A stretch of DNA of 7,335 nucleotides from positions 3,996-11,330 of the forward strand of contig CAJUSS010000114.1 in the NCBI GenBank assembly GCA_910588895.1. The letters run 5' to 3'. The notes under the pieces are model-generated. The model saw only the letters and a program-made list of their open reading frames with translations, ran no database searches and had not been told where the DNA came from. Within the stretch, counting starts at the first letter, position 1; every line of letters starts with the position of its first letter. Positions 6,323-7,335 of this stretch are shown here, piece by piece. Made by a program: the position numbers and the translations under genes. This DNA is from an uncultured Lachnospiraceae bacterium (GTDB lineage Bacteria; Bacillota; Clostridia; Lachnospirales; Lachnospiraceae).

Positions 6323-6682
6323 ATGGAGCTCAATATCGATTACTTTGCGATCGGAAAGCGGGTAAAGGCTGCAAGGCTGAAAAAAAAGATGACCCAGGAA
6401 ACCCTTGCCCATCTGACGGACCTGGCTCCAACCTATATCAGCAGCATCGAAAACGGCAAGACCAAACTAAGCCTGCCCACGCTCATCCAATTCGCCAGAC
6501 AACTGGACACCACCGTTGACGCCCTTTTATATGATAATACACCCATTTTGTTCACACGATATGATGCCGATATCAAAGAGATCATGGAGGACTGCAACAC
6601 ACAGGAGCGCGTATTTTTGATCGATCTTTTAAAAATGGCAAAGGATGCATTGCGTGCATCTGGCTTATCTGTTGAGAAATAA
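6323..6682 (+). CDS. XRE-family helix-turn-helix regulator
   Basis: A 119-residue protein with a Cro/C1-type helix-turn-helix at about residues 9-65: IGKRVKAARLKKKMTQETLA, then TYISSIENGKTKLSLPTLIQ and a closing LDTTVDALL. A helical C-terminal part (about 78-112) probably serves dimerisation. There is no enzymatic or peptidase domain. The start ATG has AAAGG at 6308-6312, ten bases upstream, slightly long spacing. It is divergent from the RepA-like ATPase, a common arrangement in mobile elements and toxin/defence cassettes, where the XRE protein represses the shared promoter region. Its 3' end overlaps the end of a degenerate minus-strand frame. Confidence 0.9.
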   Translation: MELNIDYFAIGKRVKAARLKKKMTQETLAHLTDLAPTYISSIENGKTKLSLPTLIQFARQLDTTVDALLYDNTPILFTRYDADIKEIMEDCNTQERVFLIDLLKMAKDALRASGLSVEK

Positions 6683-6950
6683 GCATACTGCATGCTTGCA
6701 TCCTTGCAGCGTTATATTTTTACAGTTGATCTTCTTAAGTTCTGCAGATCCAGAACGGATCAGCTCGAAGTCATCGATCCCAGAAAAACAGGCCCCAGTA
6801 CGCTGTCCCCTAAAACCCAGATGACAGTCCTCATATGTCTCGATCCTATAGTTTGGAGAGGTCCTCCCACCACTGGATCCACCTCACAGTGCTGGCCCGC
6901 AGAGCCTCCTCTGGCACAGACTCCAGGCAGACCGTGATGCTCATATCCAT
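6665..6950 (-). pseudogene. Frameshifted remnant of an unrecognised gene
   Basis: An ATG at 6948-6950 directly follows the stop of the acetyltransferase fragment and opens 34 codons (MDMSITVCLESVPEEALRAS... ending WWEDLSKL), stopping at 6846-6848. At the same place another minus-strand frame, starting at 6850, is open to 6665 and continues with protein-like sequence (YRIETYEDCHLGFRGQRTGA, then SGIDDFELIRSGSAELKKI). Together they look like one protein broken by a single frameshift near 6850. The far end, which runs into the XRE gene's 3' end, is probably meaningless run-through. I do not recognise the family, and there is no good ribosome binding site before the ATG. Confidence 0.4.
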
Positions 6951-7289
6951 TTATCTTTGTTTTATCGCCCTTGCTGGTATCCCGGCAACTATCGTATATT
7001 CCTGTACATCTTTTGTCACAACTGCTCCAGCCGCTATGATCGCACCATTCCTGATCTTAACACCAGGCAATACGATCGATCGAAATCCAAGCCATACATC
7101 ATCTCCGATCTCCACAGGAGCTTTGGTCACTCCCTGTACATTCATTGGGATATCCTTTCGGCCATGTACGTGAGATTCCGCTATGATCGCTACCTCGGGA
7201 GCCATCATAACATCATCTCCGATCTTTATCTGACCTTGAAGGTAACATCTATCACCGATCCCTGATCTATCCCCTATAGAGATTGAGGG
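6951..7289 (-). pseudogene. N-terminally truncated hexapeptide-repeat acetyltransferase
   Basis: The frame encodes 112 residues of left-handed beta-helix sequence with hexapeptide repeats: ISIGDRSGIGDRCYL, IKIGDDVMMAPEV, VEIGDDVWLGFRSIVLPGVK, NGAIIAAGAVVTKDV. The C-terminus, YTIVAGIPARAIKQR, is typical. It matches the CoA-dependent O-acetyltransferase family (maltose/capsule/serine acetyltransferase-like), which modifies sugars of capsule, LPS-like or other glycans. The candidate active-site histidine is in AESHVHGRKDIPM. Family members are usually about 180-220 residues. Here the coding similarity starts abruptly, with in-frame stops at 7290-7292 and 7299-7301. The first ATG is at 7206-7208, inside the fold, so only an 85-residue product could be made. 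It is most likely a dead fragment. Confidence 0.7.
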
Positions 7290-7335
7290 TCATGGCCTTC
7301 ATCTTGGCCGCACCCCACTTCTCGCTGACGACACA
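7270..7335 (-). other. Unexplained edge segment upstream of the acetyltransferase fragment
   Basis: A different minus-strand frame is open from the window edge for 22 codons (CVVSEKWGAAKMKAMTLNLY, then RG) and stops at TAG 7267-7269. It could be the end of another gene, or the sequence that replaced the acetyltransferase N-terminus. I do not recognise it, and it is too short to call. Confidence 0.2.

Noticed and set aside
6641..6705. Terminator for the XRE gene from the AAGGATGCA / TGCATCCTT inverted repeat
   Set aside because: The arms are 47 bases apart and the first lies inside the coding sequence. The later ATATTTTTA is a weak tract, so this is not strong enough to call.
6692..6937. Plus-strand 81-codon frame downstream of the XRE gene
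   Set aside because: It is low-complexity Pro/Ser/Thr-rich translation opposite the protein-like minus-strand fragment, and it has no ribosome binding site.
1..7335. CRISPR array, tRNA or rRNA gene, or complete insertion sequence
   Set aside because: No regularly spaced repeats, cloverleaf or rRNA-like segments, transposase with terminal inverted repeats, or integrase were seen on either strand.

Overview
The window looks like chromosomal DNA of a fairly GC-rich Firmicute, most likely of class Clostridia (Lachnospiraceae-like). The evidence is strong AGGAGG-type ribosome binding sites, AT-rich promoter islands between GC-rich genes, and the gene set: an ABC-F ATPase, a MATE exporter with a divergent LysR regulator, and an Rpn-type small protein. 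The taxon is an inference from sequence style, not an identification.

Layout from left to right. (1) 1-2248, plus strand: an ABC-F ATPase cut at its 5' end by the window edge, followed by a 71-residue two-helix membrane protein. The ATPase carries an unusual octad-repeat linker. (2) 2270-3613, minus strand: a complete MATE-family exporter, convergent with the first block. A hairpin terminator for it lies across the end of the small membrane gene. (3) 3614-3949: a 336-base divergent intergenic region. It holds a near-consensus promoter for the exporter, an upstream dyad suited to a LysR regulator, and strong hairpins ahead of the regulator gene. (4) 3950-4852, plus strand: a LysR-type regulator, the natural candidate to control the exporter. 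(5) 4859-6165, minus strand: a RecA-fold AAA_25/RepA-like ATPase, followed by an 80-residue protein resembling only the C-terminal tail of Rpn nucleases/putative transposases. (6) 6166-6322: an AT-rich divergent promoter region. (7) 6323-6682, plus strand: a small XRE-family regulator. (8) 6665-7335: a decayed region with an N-terminally truncated hexapeptide acetyltransferase, a frameshifted unknown fragment, and an unexplained piece at the right edge.

The left two thirds reads as ordinary chromosome: a ribosome-associated ATPase and a regulated exporter. The right third reads as accessory DNA. A mobile-element-type ATPase, an Rpn tail protein and an XRE regulator sit around a shared promoter region, next to broken genes. 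The orientation alternates throughout, with two divergent promoter regions and three convergent gene ends. The best candidate for something undescribed is the XRE / RepA-like ATPase / stand-alone Rpn-tail cassette, but no function can be proven from this window.
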